64,000 nucleotides of DNA. It comes from Arthrobacter sp. 135MFCol5.1. Lineage in GTDB: Bacteria; Actinomycetota; Actinomycetes; Actinomycetales; Micrococcaceae. The notes under the pieces were generated by a model that worked only from the letters and a program-made list of their open reading frames with translations, was not told the DNA's origin and did not search any database. The stretch is from the NCBI RefSeq assembly GCF_000374865.1, contig NZ_KB895453.1, forward strand, positions 497,828 to 561,827. The letters are read 5' to 3'. Shown here one piece after another: positions 17,844-25,476 of this stretch (position 1 is its first letter; each line of letters opens with the position of its first letter). The translations under genes were made by a program, and so were the position numbers.

Positions 17844-18356
17844 CTAGGGACGGGAGCTGCCCGCAGCCGGCGAACCAATGGGCGCCGAAACAGCGTCCGT
17901 GAGCCGGATCAGGTCCGCTGGCGCCAGTTCGATGTCCAGTCCGCGCCTGCCCCCGGAGACCAGCAGGGTCTCCAGCCGCAACGCGGAGGAATCCAGGACC
18001 GTGGGGGAGGGCAGGCGCTGGCCGAGGGGCGAGATGCCGCCCACGACATAGCCGGTGCGCCGCTGGGCGACAGCGGGATCAGCCATGGACGCTTTCTTTG
18101 CCCCGAGCGCCGCGGCCATTGCCTTGAGGTCAAGGGTGCCGCTGACCGGCACGATGCCGACAGCAAGCCTCCCCTCCACGTCCAGCATCAGGGTCTTGAA
18201 AACCTTGGACGGATCGATTCCCAAGGCAGCGGCTGCCTCAGCGCCGTAGCTGCCCGCGCCCGGGTCATGGATGTACGGGTGCAGCACGAAAGGAACCCCG
18301 GCCGCGGTCAATGCCGCCGTGGCCGGGGTTCCCTGGAAAGCATTCTTGCGCGCCAT
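17844..18356 (-). CDS. ybaK: YbaK/EbsC family Cys-tRNA(Pro) deacylase
   Basis: A 170-residue protein of the YbaK/ProX fold that hydrolyses mis-acylated Cys-tRNA(Pro). The catalytic lysine is in SKVFKTLMLD and the GGISPLGQRLP loop is the family hallmark, as is the TPATAALTAAGVPFVLHPY beginning. It acts in the cytoplasm as a free-standing editing factor for prolyl-tRNA synthetase. The gene converges on the multicopper oxidase with only 25 bp between stops, and it lies 13 bp downstream of the SufE-like gene on the same strand, so it may be read from the same transcript. The C-terminal Ser/Pro tail is not part of the fold. Confidence 0.9.
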   Translation of the reverse strand: MARKNAFQGTPATAALTAAGVPFVLHPYIHDPGAGSYGAEAAAALGIDPSKVFKTLMLDVEGRLAVGIVPVSGTLDLKAMAAALGAKKASMADPAVAQRRTGYVVGGISPLGQRLPSPTVLDSSALRLETLLVSGGRRGLDIELAPADLIRLTDAVSAPIGSPAAGSSRP

Positions 18357-18369
18357 CGGGTGGACGCTC

Positions 18370-18831
18370 TCAGCTGTGGACGCGTGAAGCGGCGGCCACC
18401 TTGCGCTTGATCCGGCCCAGCATGGCCGTCATGCCCCGCATGCGGAGCGGGGTAATGGCCCGGGTGAGGCCCAGCAGTTCCGGCATGTCATCGGGGACGG
18501 ACAGGATTTCCCCGGCGGACAAGCCATCCAGGCCCTCGTGCAGCACACCGGCGAAACCCCGCGTGGTGGGAGCCTCGGCCGGGGCCTTGAAGTAGAGGTG
18601 CACCACGCCGGCCGGGCCGTCGTCGTTCTTCTCCGTCTCGATGGTGAGGAACAGCGGTGACTGGCACTCCACCACCTGCTCAAGGAGTTCAGGGTGGTCC
18701 TTGAGGCGGTCGGGCAGTTCCGGCAACCCCTCCGAGAACTCCAGCAACAGCTGGAGCCGCTCGGGTTCGGACAGGGCCTGGAAATCGTCCACGATCGCCG
18801 CCAGGGCGGTGGGCAACGCTTGAGTACTCAT
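18370..18831 (-). CDS. SufE family Fe-S assembly / sulfur-transfer protein
   Basis: A 153-residue SufE-like protein that accepts persulfide sulfur on Cys in VVECQSPLFLTIE and passes it on. The family features DDFQALSEPERLQLLLEFSEGLPELPD, a phosphate-and-sulfur-carrier-type core, and the GFAGVLHEGLDGLSAGEIL segment are all visible. In proteobacteria its partner is the cysteine desulfurase SufS; here no SufS gene is present and the neighbour upstream on the same strand is a two-domain rhodanese (31 bp gap). That suggests the sulfur donor may be the rhodanese, which is inference. The YbaK gene follows after 13 bp. Confidence 0.9.
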   Translation of the reverse strand: MSTQALPTALAAIVDDFQALSEPERLQLLLEFSEGLPELPDRLKDHPELLEQVVECQSPLFLTIETEKNDDGPAGVVHLYFKAPAEAPTTRGFAGVLHEGLDGLSAGEILSVPDDMPELLGLTRAITPLRMRGMTAMLGRIKRKVAAASRVHS

Positions 18832-18861
18832 CGTTCCAAGTCTACGCGGGCACGCCGGGCG

Positions 18862-19785
18862 TCAGGCCCCGACGCCGACCGGAACGGAACCGCGCTCGGC
18901 GCCCTTGACGATCGGCACGCGGACGGCGTTGCCCCATTCCGTCCAGGAACCGTCGTAGTTGCGGACGGTCTCGAAGCCCAGGAGGTACTTCAGGGCGAAC
19001 CAGGTGTGGCTGGACCGCTCGCCGATCCGGCAGTACGCCACCACGTCGTCGCCCTCCGTCAGTCCGGCCTCGCCAAGGTAGATGGCTTCGAGTTCCTCGC
19101 GGCTGCGGAACGTCCCGTCCTCGGCGGCCGCACGGGCCCACGGGATGGATGCGGCAGTGGGGATGTGGCCGCCGCGCAGGGCGCCCTCCTCCGGGTAGGC
19201 CGGCATGTGCGTGCGCTGGCCGGTGTATTCCTCGGGGGAGCGGACATCGATCAGGGGCTTGCCCAAGTGCGCCAGGACGTCGTCCTTGAACGCGCGAATG
19301 GGCGCATCCTCGCGCTCAACCACCGGGTAGCTGCCGGGTGCGGGGGAGGGCTTGTCCCTGGTCAGTTCGCGGCCTTCGGCAATCCACTTGTCCCGGCCGC
19401 CGTCGAGCAGCCGGACGTCCTGGTGGCCGAACAGCGTGAACACCCACAGGGCGTACGCGGCCCACCAGTTGGACTTGTCGCCGTAGATCACCACGGTGCT
19501 GTCCCGGGAAATCCCCTTCGATGCCGCGAGCTCGGCGAAAGCTGCGCCGTTGACGTAGTCGCGGGAGACGTCGTCGTTCAGGTCCGTGTGCCAGTCGATC
19601 TTCACGGCACCGGGGATATGCCCGGTTTCGTAAAGGAGCACGTCCTCGTCAGATTCGACCACGATGAGCTCGCCGTTGGCTACCGCGCCGCTTTCGATGG
19701 CGGCGGCCAGCCACTCCGTGGATACAAGCCGTTCGGGGTGGGCGTAGGCTGCGAACTTCTCATTCTGTTCAACCGGGTAGGGCAT
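18862..19785 (-). CDS. Two-domain sulfurtransferase (thiosulfate/mercaptopyruvate, rhodanese)
   Basis: A 307-residue protein with two rhodanese domains. The N-terminal, catalytically silent domain ends at about residue 145; the C-terminal domain holds the active-site loop [15 protein letters not shown], whose Cys carries the persulfide. The CRIGERS loop is typical of actinobacterial CysA/SseA-type thiosulfate sulfurtransferases. It acts in the cytoplasm, moving sulfane sulfur to an acceptor. GAAAGG precedes the ATG by eight bases. The SufE-like gene lies directly downstream, making a likely sulfur-relay operon, and a candidate promoter lies at 19846-19874. Confidence 0.92.
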   Translation of the reverse strand: MPYPVEQNEKFAAYAHPERLVSTEWLAAAIESGAVANGELIVVESDEDVLLYETGHIPGAVKIDWHTDLNDDVSRDYVNGAAFAELAASKGISRDSTVVIYGDKSNWWAAYALWVFTLFGHQDVRLLDGGRDKWIAEGRELTRDKPSPAPGSYPVVEREDAPIRAFKDDVLAHLGKPLIDVRSPEEYTGQRTHMPAYPEEGALRGGHIPTAASIPWARAAAEDGTFRSREELEAIYLGEAGLTEGDDVVAYCRIGERSSHTWFALKYLLGFETVRNYDGSWTEWGNAVRVPIVKGAERGSVPVGVGA

Positions 19786-19845
19786 GGCGTTGGCCTTTCA
19801 CTAAGGGCACGGGAAACCGTGGGACCGGCATTGGAACCTGTTCCC

Positions 19846-19874
19846 ACCCTAGCCAGCGCCCCCGGCGTTGTCCG
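19846..19874 (-). promoter_or_regulatory. Candidate promoter of the rhodanese-SufE operon
   Basis: On the minus strand CGGACA (19874-19869), a 17-bp spacer and TAGGGT (19851-19846) form a plausible sigma-70 promoter about 60 bp upstream of the sulfurtransferase ATG. The -35 box matches TTGACA at four of six positions. Confidence 0.4.
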
Positions 19875-20000
19875 TATTCCGTTAACAGGACGAAATGTTG
19901 GCTTGGTCACGCGGGCGTGCCGGAGATACCGCCAACCCCGGGTGCGGTCCCGGTTGCCGGTATCCTTTCTGGGGACCAACCACGAGCAGAACGGACCACC

Positions 20001-21038
20001 TTGGTACAGATCGAACAGCTTGCCGCCCGTACGCCGGCAGTTTCGGTGGACGAGCTCCTCAAAGGCTTCTACCCATCGCCGCGGTTCGGGGAGGTTTCCT
20101 TTTCGAGCTACCGTCCGGACCCCAAGCAGCCAAGCCAGGCCGCAGCAGTGCGCGCCCTTGAGGAATTTGCCGGCGGCGTGGGAGCGGGCAATGGGGGCGG
20201 GCTGTTCAAGAAGCTGTTCGGCAAGAAGGGCGAATCCAGGGCAGGCATCTACCTCGACGGCGGATTCGGCGTGGGCAAGACGCACCTGCTCGCATCGCTC
20301 TGGCACGCTGCGCCCGGTCCCAAGGCCTTCGGTACCTTCGTGGAGTACACCAACCTGGTGGGCGCCCTGTCGTTCCGCAAGACCGTGGAAGCGCTGAGCA
20401 GCTACAAGCTGGTCTGCATCGACGAATTCGAACTTGACGATCCGGGCGACACCGTCCTGATGTCCCGGCTCATGCGGGAACTGGCCGACGCCGGCGTCAA
20501 GCTCGCTGCCACGTCCAACACCCTCCCCGGTTCCCTGGGCGACGGCCGTTTCGCGGCGGTCGACTTCCAGCGCGAGATCCAGGTGCTTGCGGACCAGTTC
20601 GAGGTCATCCGCATCGACGGTGAGGACTTCCGGCACCGCGGCCTTCCCGCTGCCCCGGCACCGCTGAAGAACAGCGAACTGAACACGCACATGAAAGCGG
20701 AGTTCGACGGCAAGACCGTGGCGCAGGACGAGTTCGCCACCCTGATCCACCACCTGGCGGGCGTGCATCCCAGCCGCTACCGGCAACTTATCGACGGCAT
20801 CGACGGCGTGGTGTGGCGGAACGTGGAAACCATCAGCGAGCAGGCCGTGGCGCTGCGGTTCGTCGTCCTGGCGGACCGGCTCTACGACAAGGACGTTCCC
20901 ATCCTGGCCAGCGGTGTCCCGTTCGACAAGCTGTTCACCGAGGAAATGATGACCGGCGGATACATGAAGAAGTACTTCCGCGCTGTTTCCCGCCTCACCG
21001 CGCTGGCCCGTGAAGGCCAGAACCACGAACCCTCCTAG
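20001..21038 (+). CDS. zapE: Cell division protein ZapE (AFG1-like ATPase)
   Basis: A 345-residue AFG1/ZapE-type P-loop ATPase. Walker A is GGFGVGKTH (87-95), which reads on into LLASLWHA, and Walker B is LVCIDEFELDDPGD. In E. coli ZapE acts on FtsZ rings during division; that role in actinobacteria is assumed by homology. TTG at 20001 gives the conserved start (V-Q-I-E-Q-L-A-A-R-T-P); an upstream ATG at 19917 would add 28 residues that look like the promoter region. TATCCT at 19960-19965 is a possible -10 box. The stop overlaps the converging BenE-like gene by four bases. Confidence 0.88.
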   Translation: MVQIEQLAARTPAVSVDELLKGFYPSPRFGEVSFSSYRPDPKQPSQAAAVRALEEFAGGVGAGNGGGLFKKLFGKKGESRAGIYLDGGFGVGKTHLLASLWHAAPGPKAFGTFVEYTNLVGALSFRKTVEALSSYKLVCIDEFELDDPGDTVLMSRLMRELADAGVKLAATSNTLPGSLGDGRFAAVDFQREIQVLADQFEVIRIDGEDFRHRGLPAAPAPLKNSELNTHMKAEFDGKTVAQDEFATLIHHLAGVHPSRYRQLIDGIDGVVWRNVETISEQAVALRFVVLADRLYDKDVPILASGVPFDKLFTEEMMTGGYMKKYFRAVSRLTALAREGQNHEPS

Positions 21039-22267
21039 TTCCCGGCCCTCTCCGGGGCGGCGCGCCGTCGTGGAACCAGCAGCGCCCGCACCGCCAGGCC
21101 GGCGAGGAGCGCCCAGAACGCGGACCCGATTCCGGCGAAGGCCAGGCCGGACGCCGCCATCAGGAACGTGACCGCAGGAGCTATCCTGTCTTCCGGGTCC
21201 GCCAGCGCGGCCGACACCGCCGAGGCGAGGGTCCCCAGCAGCGCGAGCCCGGCCACTGCTTCCAGCATCCCCGCCGGTGCCGCACCCACCACGGCCACGA
21301 GGGCAGCGGAAAACGCTGCCAACAGCAGGTACGCGGGGCCCGACACGAAACCGGCGATCCACCGCCTGCTCCGGTCCGCGCCTGCCTCCTCGCCGGCGGC
21401 AAGAGCCGCGCTGAGCGCTGCAAGGTTGATGGCATGGCCGCCGAACGGTGCCCCCAGGACGGTCCCCGCACCCGTCACCAGCATGGCCGGCCGCCACGGG
21501 GTTTCATATCCGAACGACCGCAGGACTGCCACCCCGGGGACGTTCTGGGATGCCATGGTCACCACGAACAACGGGACCGCGATGCCCATCAACGCCTGCA
21601 GGGTGAAGGCGGGTGTGGTCCACACCACGGTGGGCATGAGGGTCGCGGCGCCGAGGGCAGTCCCGCCGGCCGCGACATGGATCCCGATCACCAGCAGGGC
21701 GACCAGCAGCGCGGCCGGCACGGCCCACCGTGGAGCGAACCTCATCATCACCAGCCAGCACAGGATCACGGGGGCTACGAACCATGGAACCGTGCCCAAG
21801 GACTTGAAGGGCGCCAGGCACAACTGAAGCAGGACACCTGCCAGCATCGCCTGCGCAAGCGTGGGCGGGATGGCTGTCAGCAGCCTGCCGAGCGCGGGCA
21901 CCAGGCCGATCAGTGCCAGCAGTACCCCCGCCACGAGGAAGGCCCCGACGGCGGCCGGCCAGCCGCCGTCGGGCATTCCCGAAGCTGCCAGCAAAGCGGC
22001 GCCCGGCGTTGACCATGCCAGCGTCACCGGAACTTTGGAGCGCCAGGCAAGCAGCAGCACACCAAGCCCGACGGCGAGCGTGACCGCCAGCAGACCGGAG
22101 GCAGCCTGGGCAGGATCGGCACCCACCGCCCTCAGGCCGGCGAGGACCACAGCAAAGGACGACGTAAAGCCCACCAGCGCCGTGACGATTCCGGCGACCA
22201 CGGGCCGGGAATCCTGCCGGGACCGCCCACCGGAGGCTGTTGTGGGAGATGCTGCGGACTTTGGCAT
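21035..22267 (-). CDS. benE: BenE family benzoate/H+ symporter
   Basis: A 410-residue integral membrane protein with about twelve hydrophobic helices and almost no long polar loops, matching the BenE family of aromatic-acid:proton symporters. Typical stretches are GFTSSFAVVLAGLRAVGADPAQAASGLLAVT near the N-terminus, VTLAWSTPGAALLA, and the conserved GAPFGGHAINLAALSAAL. It would import benzoate or a related compound through the cell membrane. No benzoate catabolic genes lie nearby, so the substrate is only inferred from the family. The first 20 residues are Ser/Arg-rich and cytoplasmic. Confidence 0.88.
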   Translation of the reverse strand: MPKSAASPTTASGGRSRQDSRPVVAGIVTALVGFTSSFAVVLAGLRAVGADPAQAASGLLAVTLAVGLGVLLLAWRSKVPVTLAWSTPGAALLAASGMPDGGWPAAVGAFLVAGVLLALIGLVPALGRLLTAIPPTLAQAMLAGVLLQLCLAPFKSLGTVPWFVAPVILCWLVMMRFAPRWAVPAALLVALLVIGIHVAAGGTALGAATLMPTVVWTTPAFTLQALMGIAVPLFVVTMASQNVPGVAVLRSFGYETPWRPAMLVTGAGTVLGAPFGGHAINLAALSAALAAGEEAGADRSRRWIAGFVSGPAYLLLAAFSAALVAVVGAAPAGMLEAVAGLALLGTLASAVSAALADPEDRIAPAVTFLMAASGLAFAGIGSAFWALLAGLAVRALLVPRRRAAPERAGN

Positions 22268-22354
22268 ACCGGCAGGTTACCGGCGCGGCTTGGCGAACCG
22301 GCAATTGGGTGCTCCGCTGGTTGGTCGCAGCGAGGGCCTGCCGTTAAACGACAA

Positions 22355-22390
22355 AGGTGCAGGTGCCGCCTCCCGGCGGGACCTGCACCT
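22355..22390 (-). terminator. Rho-independent terminator after the small antitoxin-like gene
   Basis: A 16-bp stem with one mismatch (22355-22370 against 22375-22390) and a four-base loop is followed on the minus strand by TTTGTCGTTT. It lies 38 bp after the stop of the 22429-22692 gene. Confidence 0.8.
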
Positions 22391-22428
22391 CCTTGACGTG
22401 CCGGGGCAAGGGCCCCTGGCCAAATCCT

Positions 22429-22692
22429 CTACGGCGTCCTGTCAACCGGCGGAACCGGGGTTTCAGGAGCAACCGGCGGAACCTGCCCGGCGGCAGGTGC
22501 CTGGCCGGGAGTTCCGTTCTTGTCAACGAGCTTCGAAGCGCCATCCTGGATTTTGTCGACGTGGCCCGCGTACTTGCCGCCGGTCTTGGTGTCGACGAAA
22601 TCGCCGGCCTTGGTGATGCCGTCCTTGATGGCCTGCTCGTTGCCTTGGATCAGACCCTGAGCCTTGCCCTTTAGATCGTCAAGTAAACCCAC
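22429..22692 (-). CDS. Rv0909-type small antitoxin-like protein
   Basis: An 87-residue protein like the mycobacterial MT0933/Rv0909 antitoxin family: a highly charged helix (LDDLKGKAQGLIQGNEQAIKDGITKAGDFVDTKTGGKYAGHVDKIQDGASKLVDK has this pattern) followed by a Pro-rich tail of about 30 residues. GTG at 22692 is preferred over GTG 22698 because GGGAGG sits six bases upstream. No toxin gene is adjacent: the neighbours are benE and the tRNA cluster. The name antitoxin may therefore mislead, since orphan members of this family are frequent and may have another job. Confidence 0.65.
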   Translation of the reverse strand: MGLLDDLKGKAQGLIQGNEQAIKDGITKAGDFVDTKTGGKYAGHVDKIQDGASKLVDKNGTPGQAPAAGQVPPVAPETPVPPVDRTP

Positions 22693-22804
22693 GAGCACCT
22701 CCCTTCGATCGCGGAGCCAGGTCGCTCCTCGCGCAATCGATCCTAGCCGCGGAGGGAAGGCATGCCAAGGAAATCCCGTTCGCCCGCAGCGTATACCAGG
22801 GCAA

Positions 22805-22830
22805 CAAAAAAGCAGCTCCGGAGAGCTGCT
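22805..22830 (-). terminator. Rho-independent terminator of the minus-strand tRNA cluster
   Basis: AGCAGCTC and GAGCTGCT form an 8-bp stem with loop CGGA (22811-22830), followed on the minus strand by TTTTTT. It starts 10 bp beyond the last tRNA gene of the cluster. Confidence 0.92.
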
Positions 22831-22839
22831 GCATAAGTG

Positions 22840-22911
22840 TGGGCGATACTGGGATCGAACCAGTGACCTCTTCCGTGTCAGGGAAGCGCGCTACCGCTGC
22901 GCCAATCGCCC
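22840..22911 (-). tRNA. tRNA-Val (GAC), copy 1
   Basis: A 72-nt cloverleaf with a GGGCGAT/ATCGCCC acceptor stem and the anticodon loop CTGACAC, so the anticodon is GAC. CCA is not encoded. The sequence is identical to the copy at 23073-23144, and it is the last gene of a five-tRNA transcription unit. Confidence 0.96.
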
Positions 22912-22942
22912 GGAACCGGAAGACCGGTATGGGATAAAAGAG

Positions 22943-23015
<73 letters not shown>

Positions 23016-23072
23016 ATTTTGCAGCTTGTCCCGGATATTCCGGTGGTACTGCCGGCAAGTTTCCTTGCCGAG

Positions 23073-23144
23073 TGGGCGATACTGGGATCGAACCAGTGAC
23101 CTCTTCCGTGTCAGGGAAGCGCGCTACCGCTGCGCCAATCGCCC
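23073..23144 (-). tRNA. tRNA-Val (GAC), copy 2
   Basis: Same 72-nt sequence and GAC anticodon as the gene at 22840-22911. It lies between tRNA-Gly copy 1 and tRNA-Cys in the minus-strand cluster. Confidence 0.96.
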
Positions 23145-23182
23145 ATTGCCTCCGAAAGATCCGGAAACCATGGTTTTCACCG

Positions 23183-23253
23183 AGGTGGGTACGGGATTCG
23201 AACCCGTGTATACGGCTTTGCAGGCCGCTGCCTCGCCTCTCGGCCAACCCACC
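23183..23253 (-). tRNA. tRNA-Cys (GCA)
   Basis: A 71-nt cloverleaf with acceptor GGTGGGT/ACCCACC, discriminator U and the anticodon loop CTGCAAA, giving GCA. It is the second gene read in the cluster. Confidence 0.96.
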
Positions 23254-23300
23254 GTGTTAGCGTCAATTCCGAAGAATATTTGCTGTGACAGTGTCCTGCG

Positions 23301-23373
<73 letters not shown>

Positions 23374-23434
23374 ATTTTGGAGGCTTGATTCCCTGCCGTT
23401 TCCGGCATTTCCTCGCGTTCCAACGAGTAAAAAC

Positions 23435-23462
23435 AATATAGGAGGTTCCGGGATTCTCCAAA
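23435..23462 (-). promoter_or_regulatory. Candidate promoter of the tRNA cluster
   Basis: On the minus strand TTTGGA (23462-23457), a 16-bp spacer and TATATT (23440-23435) make a good sigma-70 promoter about 60 bp before the first tRNA. The 395-bp stretch 23374-23768 otherwise holds only this promoter and that of tRNA-Val (CAC); I see no gene in it. Confidence 0.6.
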
Positions 23463-23728
23463 TTGCCTCCGGCCGGCAATGGTCATGCGGCTCCACTTCG
23501 GCGTCATGACGCGGATTTTTTGACTTACAAGCGTGTAATTCGATCGTGGCCGGGATCCGGCGGAAGCGGCCGCGGGGGCTCACCCTGGTGCCTCCACCAT
23601 GGTGCGTTTGCCGCGCATAGGTTCCGCGGGCCCACCGTCCACCTCGACCCGGGCCTCTCTCGAAGGTGAGGGAAGCAGTGCCCATCCCCCGACCCACGGG
23701 CATGCGTCCTGCCTCGAGAAGCCGATTT

Positions 23729-23756
23729 TTGAAATGGCCGGAAGGTCGGCTAGCAT
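23729..23756 (+). promoter_or_regulatory. Promoter of tRNA-Val (CAC)
   Basis: TTGAAA (23729-23734), a 16-bp spacer and TAGCAT (23751-23756) lie 12 bp upstream of the tRNA gene, a close match to a sigma-70 promoter for a short leader. Confidence 0.7.
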
Positions 23757-23768
23757 TCAAATGCATCG

Positions 23769-23840
23769 GGGCGATTGGCGCAGTGGTAGCGCGCTTCGTT
23801 CACACCGAAGAGGTCACTGGTTCGAACCCAGTATCGCCCA
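23769..23840 (+). tRNA. tRNA-Val (CAC)
   Basis: A 72-nt cloverleaf with acceptor GGGCGAT/ATCGCCC and the anticodon loop TTCACAC (CAC). It differs from the two GAC genes mainly in the anticodon stem and D loop, and is transcribed in the opposite direction. CCA is not encoded. Confidence 0.96.
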
Positions 23841-23845
23841 CCGCA

Positions 23846-23888
23846 AAGGTCCGTTTCCGCTCATACGCAGCGGAGACGGACCTTTTTT
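23846..23888 (+). terminator. Rho-independent terminator after tRNA-Val (CAC)
   Basis: A 16-bp stem (23846-23861 with 23869-23884, one G-U-type mismatch) with a seven-base loop ends in TTTTTT at 23883-23888. Confidence 0.93.
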
Positions 23889-23944
23889 GTGTTCGGATCC
23901 AGCGTCCGGAGATTTTGTCGGCCCCCTGTGAAAGAGTCTTTTGT

Positions 23945-24808
23945 ATGACTGATCCGCTTCTTGCCCACGCTACTGAATACGGCCGGATGTACGCACGGTC
24001 CACGTCTGAACAGTTTTCCGTGCCGTCCATCACCACCGTCATCAGCCAGCAGCCGCACGGCCTGGACGGCTGGTTCGGATACATGGGTGCCAGCAGCCTG
24101 GCGAACGACCCCCTGCTCGCGGACTGCCTGGGGAGTCCGGCGAAAATCAAGCAGGCCGTCAACCGCGCGGCGAAGGCAGCCGAGACCTACCGGGACGACG
24201 CCGCCAGGCGGGGGGACCGGGTCCACAACTACTGCGAGCAGGTGGCGCTCCGCGCGCTGGGTCGCCCGCACACCATGAAGGAAGCCCGCGGGGCCCTGGC
24301 CGCAAACGGGGAAGAAGCCTTCGCCGTCCGCTTTGACGAGTGGTGGGAGCTCTTCCGGGTGGAACCCATCGCCCCCGAGATCACGGTCTGGAACAACACG
24401 GTGGGCTATGCAGGCACCCTTGACCTGGTGGCCCGGATCAACGGACGAGTCTGCCTGATCGACTACAAAACCAAGGGCACCACCCGCGACGGACTGGTCA
24501 AACCGCTCGATGACAAGGTGGTCATGCAGCTGGTTGCCGGCATGAAGGCGGAGGAAAGCCTGGTGGATGCGGAGGCCGGAACCTGGGAGCCCTGGAAATA
24601 CGGCGACAACCCGGTCCTGCTGGCTGTCGCCATCGGTGAAACCGAGGTGCGTCCGGTCCGTGCCAATCCCGAAGTCCTCAAGCACCACTGGTGGAAGTTC
24701 TGCGCCTTGCGCCGGGTGTGGGAACTGTCCGCGGACACCCTCAGCGCCGGCACGGCGCTGCTGCCCATCGCGCCGCCGCCGCTGGCACAGGCCGCCCGTA
24801 CCGCCTAG
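23945..24808 (+). CDS. PD-(D/E)XK nuclease-like protein
   Basis: A 287-residue protein with the core of a RecB/Cas4-like nuclease: TLDLVARINGRVCLIDYKTKG, giving Asp160, Asp173 and Lys175 as the metal and catalytic residues, and a following VVMQLVAGMKAEE that resembles the QxxxY helix though Gly stands for Tyr. The N-terminal half is helical with many Ala and charged residues. It has no helicase domain, so it is a stand-alone nuclease whose substrate is unknown. GAAAGAG lies a few bases before ATG 23945. It follows tRNA-Val (CAC) and a terminator, and precedes def; no other phage-like gene is near. Confidence 0.7.
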   Translation: MTDPLLAHATEYGRMYARSTSEQFSVPSITTVISQQPHGLDGWFGYMGASSLANDPLLADCLGSPAKIKQAVNRAAKAAETYRDDAARRGDRVHNYCEQVALRALGRPHTMKEARGALAANGEEAFAVRFDEWWELFRVEPIAPEITVWNNTVGYAGTLDLVARINGRVCLIDYKTKGTTRDGLVKPLDDKVVMQLVAGMKAEESLVDAEAGTWEPWKYGDNPVLLAVAIGETEVRPVRANPEVLKHHWWKFCALRRVWELSADTLSAGTALLPIAPPPLAQAARTA

Positions 24809-24885
24809 GACCGAGCCGAGCGGCGGGGGACTGCACCTAAACTGGACAGGTTCCCTTTGCCGCCAACCGTGAGGAATAACTGCGC

Positions 24886-25476
24886 ATGGCTATCCTGAAT
24901 ATCCGCATCATCGGCGATCCCGTGCTCCGCACCGTGGCCGATCCCGTGACGGAATTCGGACCCGAGCTTGCCAAACTGGTCGCCGACATGACCGAGACCA
25001 TGGAGGACGTGGAAGGCGCCGGCCTGGCCGCGCCGCAGGTCGGCGTCAGCAAGCGTGTCTTCACCTACCGCATTGACGGCGTGGAGGGCCACATCATCAA
25101 CCCGGTGTTGGAGAACAGCGAGGACTACCAACCGGATCAGGTGGAGGGTTGCCTGTCCATCCCCGGCCTCGGCTTCCCGGTCCGCCGTTTCCGCACCACC
25201 CGGGTCACCGGCGTCGACATGCACGGCAATCCGGTGACGGTCGACGGCGAGGGTCTGCTGGCGCGGTGCTTCCAGCATGAAAACGACCACTTGGACGGCA
25301 TCCTCTACACCGACCGGCTGGAGGGTGAAGACCGGAAGGCAGCGCTGCGCTCCATCCGCAATGCCAATTACGACGCCGTCGCCGAACGCACCACGGCCAA
25401 GCGCGCCAAGAGCGTCGGGTCCAGCTTCGGCGGCACAAGTTTTGGTGCCCCCGGCAGCTTTGGCAACGCCGAATGA
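24886..25476 (+). CDS. def: Peptide deformylase
   Basis: A 196-residue peptide deformylase, which removes the formyl group from nascent N-terminal methionine. The three family motifs are present in order: GAGLAAPQVG, EGCLS (its Cys is a metal ligand) and QHENDHLDG with the two His ligands and the catalytic Glu. The 25-residue C-terminal Gly/Ser-rich tail (VGSSFGGTSFGAPGSFGNAE) is beyond the usual fold. The stop overlaps the fmt start by four bases, so formylation and deformylation enzymes are translated together. The spacing TAACTGCGC before ATG shows no strong ribosome site; GAGGAATAA at 24871-24879 may serve. Confidence 0.95.
   Translation: MAILNIRIIGDPVLRTVADPVTEFGPELAKLVADMTETMEDVEGAGLAAPQVGVSKRVFTYRIDGVEGHIINPVLENSEDYQPDQVEGCLSIPGLGFPVRRFRTTRVTGVDMHGNPVTVDGEGLLARCFQHENDHLDGILYTDRLEGEDRKAALRSIRNANYDAVAERTTAKRAKSVGSSFGGTSFGAPGSFGNAE

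Noticed and set aside
23769..24808. A tRNA-targeted prophage or integrative element at tRNA-Val (CAC)
   Set aside because: Apart from the nuclease-like gene there is no integrase, phage gene or repeated tRNA end; def-fmt follow directly.
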